From: Bacteriovoracaceae bacterium UBA1511
GTDB taxonomy: Bacteria > Bdellovibrionota > Bacteriovoracia > Bacteriovoracales > Bacteriovoracaceae
DNA length: 8,383 bases
Assembly (NCBI GenBank): GCA_002323535.1
Contig: DCQT01000103.1
Location: forward strand, 1 to 8,383
Reading direction: 5' to 3'
This document shows positions 6,066 to 8,383 of this stretch, one piece after another; the first letter of the stretch is position 1, and each line of letters begins with the position of its first letter. The translations under genes were made by a program, and so were the position numbers. The notes under the pieces are model-generated. The model worked only from the letters and a program-made list of their open reading frames with translations. It was not told where the DNA came from and ran no database searches.

Positions 6066-8383
6066 TCGTTAATCCTCCAGGAACTTGTGGCTGTCTTTGA
6101 AGTTGTCCAAGTTGTGATTCAGCTCCTGCTCTGGCAGACCGCGCTTGCCCCTCACAGGTTCCTCCGTTTAATATCTCTCCGATTTTTGACAGATCCCCAG
6201 ATATTTTTCCTGATTTTGCCACTGAGTAAGCGGCCTGTAATGATTGAAGTTCTTCTTTTGGAGACTCAAGAGCGCTTAGGAATTTATCCTTATCGCATGT
6301 CGTTCCTTTTGTCTCTTTGTCTTGGCTTGTTCCTGTACTTGTCTCTATGTCACTTGCTCCCATTTTAAACCAAGCTTTACCACCTCCTGGAGATTGGATG
6401 GTTGCAGAGCAGCCGGACTTAATATTAGCTTGAGAAAGAAGGTCATTACACATACTGCTATTCTCACTTTTTTTCTCTGGCACTATTTTTGTTTTGCTCT
6501 CTGACTTTATAATGGCCAATTCATCGTCTTCGAGGTCTTTAAATGGTGTATTGGTGTTTTTTTGACATAAACCACTTAATGTAAAAGTTGCGCCAGGCTT
6601 TCCTGATTCGCTGTCACTGTCTCCACAAGTTGCGTGAATAGTCCCTGCGACAGCTTTTAATGTTGGGTTTAATTCAACAGTTATTTCAGAAATTTCTTCG
6701 GCCAATGATTGAGCTGCATTATTACAGGTAGGTTTTTCTGATCCTCCTGAAAATAGATTTTTGGCCTTGGCACATAACCCTGAAATCTTTTGATTCATTT
6801 CAGCTTGCTTTTTTAGTGCTTCTTCAATTTGTTGCTGTTGTTTTTGAGCGAGTTGATCAGTGGCCTTTTTTAAGTTATCTACATTTTTTTGACAACTCTC
6901 AGCGACCTTATCAAATTCTTTAACAATGGACTGTAGTCTTTTGGTGACTGTTTCTCTTTCTTTTTTTATTTCGGCTTGAGCGTCTTTTAGGTGGCCTTCA
7001 AGCTTCTTTTTTATTTCATCTATTTTTTTTGGAAGTTCATTAATATCAGGAAGTTTTCCATCTCCTAATAGTTCAACGCCGAATGAGTTTGGATCAAGTT
7101 TAGGCGTTGCAACAAAGAGATCCTTAGGTGCTTTTCCTAATTTTTTTGTTAAGCCAGTTAAGAGGTTTCTACTTTGGTTAACAGATTGGTTGACTAGGTT
7201 TAAAAGTGAATTTTGAGTTCGCAGGAGGCCTTGGTATTGCTGATTGTATTTATCTGCCTCAACTGCAAGTTCTCGCTGTTTTTTCTTAATTACATTTTTT
7301 ACTTTTTGATCACATTGTTTAACTAGTCCTGCACATTTGTTGGCCGCAGGAAAACAAAAGGTTGGACTTTTAGTATCGAAAGCGGCACCGCCTGCACAGC
7401 TACCTGGATTTCCGCCGTCAGGGTTATCATCACATTTCATGATTGCATCGAATATGGCATCAGGTGAATTTAAAATAAAATCTTTTTGGGACTTTATAAG
7501 CCTTGCATTATTTCGTCTAATGTCTTCAAGTTCTCTTTTTCCATTAGGCGCATTATTAAAATGTCTTTGACAGTTATTTGAAGCTCTCGCAAAAAGTTGT
7601 TTTGGTGACTCTCTTAATTCTCTAGATGTAGTGGTGTCTCTAAATCTTATTTGAGTTCCTGGGAAAGCATTTTCAAAATCATTGATCGCCGCTAACTTGG
7701 CAACATGATCTGGTGTGTTCTCATCACCCTTAGCACTAAGAGCATTTTTTAATGCTGACTCCATATCCTCTCGTCTGTTTCCACCACCGAGACTCTCAGG
7801 AACATCAAGTCCTTTTATTATATTACTTGCGGATAAACCATTTCCAGACCCATCATTGCCGGTAATACAGTTACTTAAAAATTGATCCTCGAAATCGTTA
7901 ATGTCTCTAAATGTTCCTGCTCTTTTCATTTTTGTTTGGAGTACTGCACTTTGTTCTTTCATCGCTTGCTCTAGTCCTCCAAATTGTGTGAGGCCAGTAA
8001 GTCCAACTTTACTTAAGGCTAAAGCATCTTGAATATCGGAAGCTAAATCAGTTTCTCCTCTTTGAAATTCTTGATTCTCGGAGGTGAACTCCAAGAGTCG
8101 ATCCCTAATTGTGGCGGTTACTTTTTTAAGATCTTTTTCTATTTTTTTGGAGTTTCTTATAAAGTTTCCGGCCTTATTGTTAACGGAGCCTCCGTTACCT
8201 CCGCCATTTAGTAAATTATCCACACCAAGAAGTCCGCCTCTGTTACTATTTAATGCGTCTTGATTCAAGGCGATTCCACAAGCATCATTTTTAAATAAAT
8301 CACTTATTGGGTTTGCTTGGTTCGCGAGCTCTCCTTCGCCTCCGCCATTGAGTTGTTGGTGGATATTTTTCACACGCTTTTTT
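6052..8383 (-). CDS. Large Cys-rich coiled-coil protein, 5' end outside the window
   Basis: The reading frame is open to the right edge. A GTG at 8373 could be read as the start, giving 773 residues, but no ribosome binding site is visible and the frame continues upstream through Arg and Lys codons, so the real start, perhaps with a signal peptide, is more likely beyond 8383. Numbering from that GTG, residues 1-70 are rich in Gly and Asn, with GGG and GGNGG patches. Residues 70-300 are helical and charged. C314, C326, C340, C347 and C354 cluster. Long helical, coiled-coil-like stretches run through about 355-410 and 445-530, including QKQQQQ at 510-515. The last 240 residues are Ser/Lys/Gly-rich with spaced cysteines. 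Seventeen cysteines in a protein with no metal-site motif suggest disulfides and export, which is inference. No catalytic motif or known family is recognised. It is the first visible gene of the operon and overlaps the peptidase gene by 14 bp. Confidence 0.85.
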   Translation of the reverse strand, partial: KKRVKNIHQQLNGGGEGELANQANPISDLFKNDACGIALNQDALNSNRGGLLGVDNLLNGGGNGGSVNNKAGNFIRNSKKIEKDLKKVTATIRDRLLEFTSENQEFQRGETDLASDIQDALALSKVGLTGLTQFGGLEQAMKEQSAVLQTKMKRAGTFRDINDFEDQFLSNCITGNDGSGNGLSASNIIKGLDVPESLGGGNRREDMESALKNALSAKGDENTPDHVAKLAAINDFENAFPGTQIRFRDTTTSRELRESPKQLFARASNNCQRHFNNAPNGKRELEDIRRNNARLIKSQKDFILNSPDAIFDAIMKCDDNPDGGNPGSCAGGAAFDTKSPTFCFPAANKCAGLVKQCDQKVKNVIKKKQRELAVEADKYNQQYQGLLRTQNSLLNLVNQSVNQSRNLLTGLTKKLGKAPKDLFVATPKLDPNSFGVELLGDGKLPDINELPKKIDEIKKKLEGHLKDAQAEIKKERETVTKRLQSIVKEFDKVAESCQKNVDNLKKATDQLAQKQQQQIEEALKKQAEMNQKISGLCAKAKNLFSGGSEKPTCNNAAQSLAEEISEITVELNPTLKAVAGTIHATCGDSDSESGKPGATFTLSGLCQKNTNTPFKDLEDDELAIIKSESKTKIVPEKKSENSSMCNDLLSQANIKSGCSATIQSPGGGKAWFKMGASDIETSTGTSQDKETKGTTCDKDKFLSALESPKEELQSLQAAYSVAKSGKISGDLSKIGEILNGGTCEGQARSARAGAESQLGQLQRQPQVPGGLTSGGI
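6073..6078 (-). promoter_or_regulatory. Strong ribosome binding site of the peptidase gene, inside the preceding gene
   Basis: GGAGGA on the minus strand lies seven bases before GTG at 6065 and is itself part of the Pro-Gly-Gly-Leu codons ending the upstream protein. It decides for the first of two tandem GTG codons, since no ATG is near. Translation of the upstream gene would pass over this site, so the two genes are probably coupled. Confidence 0.75.

Noticed and set aside
5641..6072. Plus-strand open frame of 143 codons
   Set aside because: It lies wholly opposite the N-terminal coding part of the lipoprotein peptidase, which has a lipobox and ribosome binding site. The plus-strand translation has no recognisable features.
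8371..8373. GTG as the start codon of the large coiled-coil gene
   Set aside because: The frame stays open to the window edge, there is no purine-rich binding site in the ten bases upstream, and no signal peptide follows, so I treat the gene as cut at its 5' end.

Overview
The window comes from an AT-rich Gram-negative bacterium. The evidence is a lipobox lipoprotein, a Sec-type secreted protein and genes packed end to end. The mix of lysine/asparagine-rich envelope proteins with an ordinary rRNA methylase would suit a Bdellovibrionota (Bacteriovorax-like) genome. That placement is an impression from protein style and base composition, not from a marker gene. No rRNA, tRNA, CRISPR array, insertion sequence or prophage gene is visible.

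Almost everything lies on the minus strand, so transcription runs from the right edge to the left. In that order the genes are: a large Cys-rich coiled-coil protein whose 5' end is cut by the window edge (6052-8383); a lipoprotein with a gluzincin-type zinc peptidase signature (3576-6065); a small membrane-anchored protein with a dense histidine cluster (3043-3576); an RlmD/RumA-type 23S rRNA m5U methyltransferase (1880-3031); and, after a 93-bp gap, a secreted protein of unknown function (110-1786). The first three overlap each other and the fourth follows after 11 bp, so these four very probably form one translationally coupled operon. At the far left, the last 37 codons or so of a plus-strand gene appear to converge on the secreted-protein gene, with the two stop codons overlapping.

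Only the rRNA methyltransferase can be assigned a reaction with confidence. The three genes before it look like a cell-envelope set: a putative surface zinc peptidase anchored by lipid, a histidine-rich membrane-tethered protein that could bind metal, and a long Cys-rich helical protein. A joint function in the periplasm or at the surface is an inference from overlap and localisation signals. This is the best candidate in the window for an undescribed system. The methyltransferase may simply share the transcript.

There is no gene-free stretch above 300 bases. The largest gap is 1787-1879, which holds a ribosome binding site and a weak promoter candidate.
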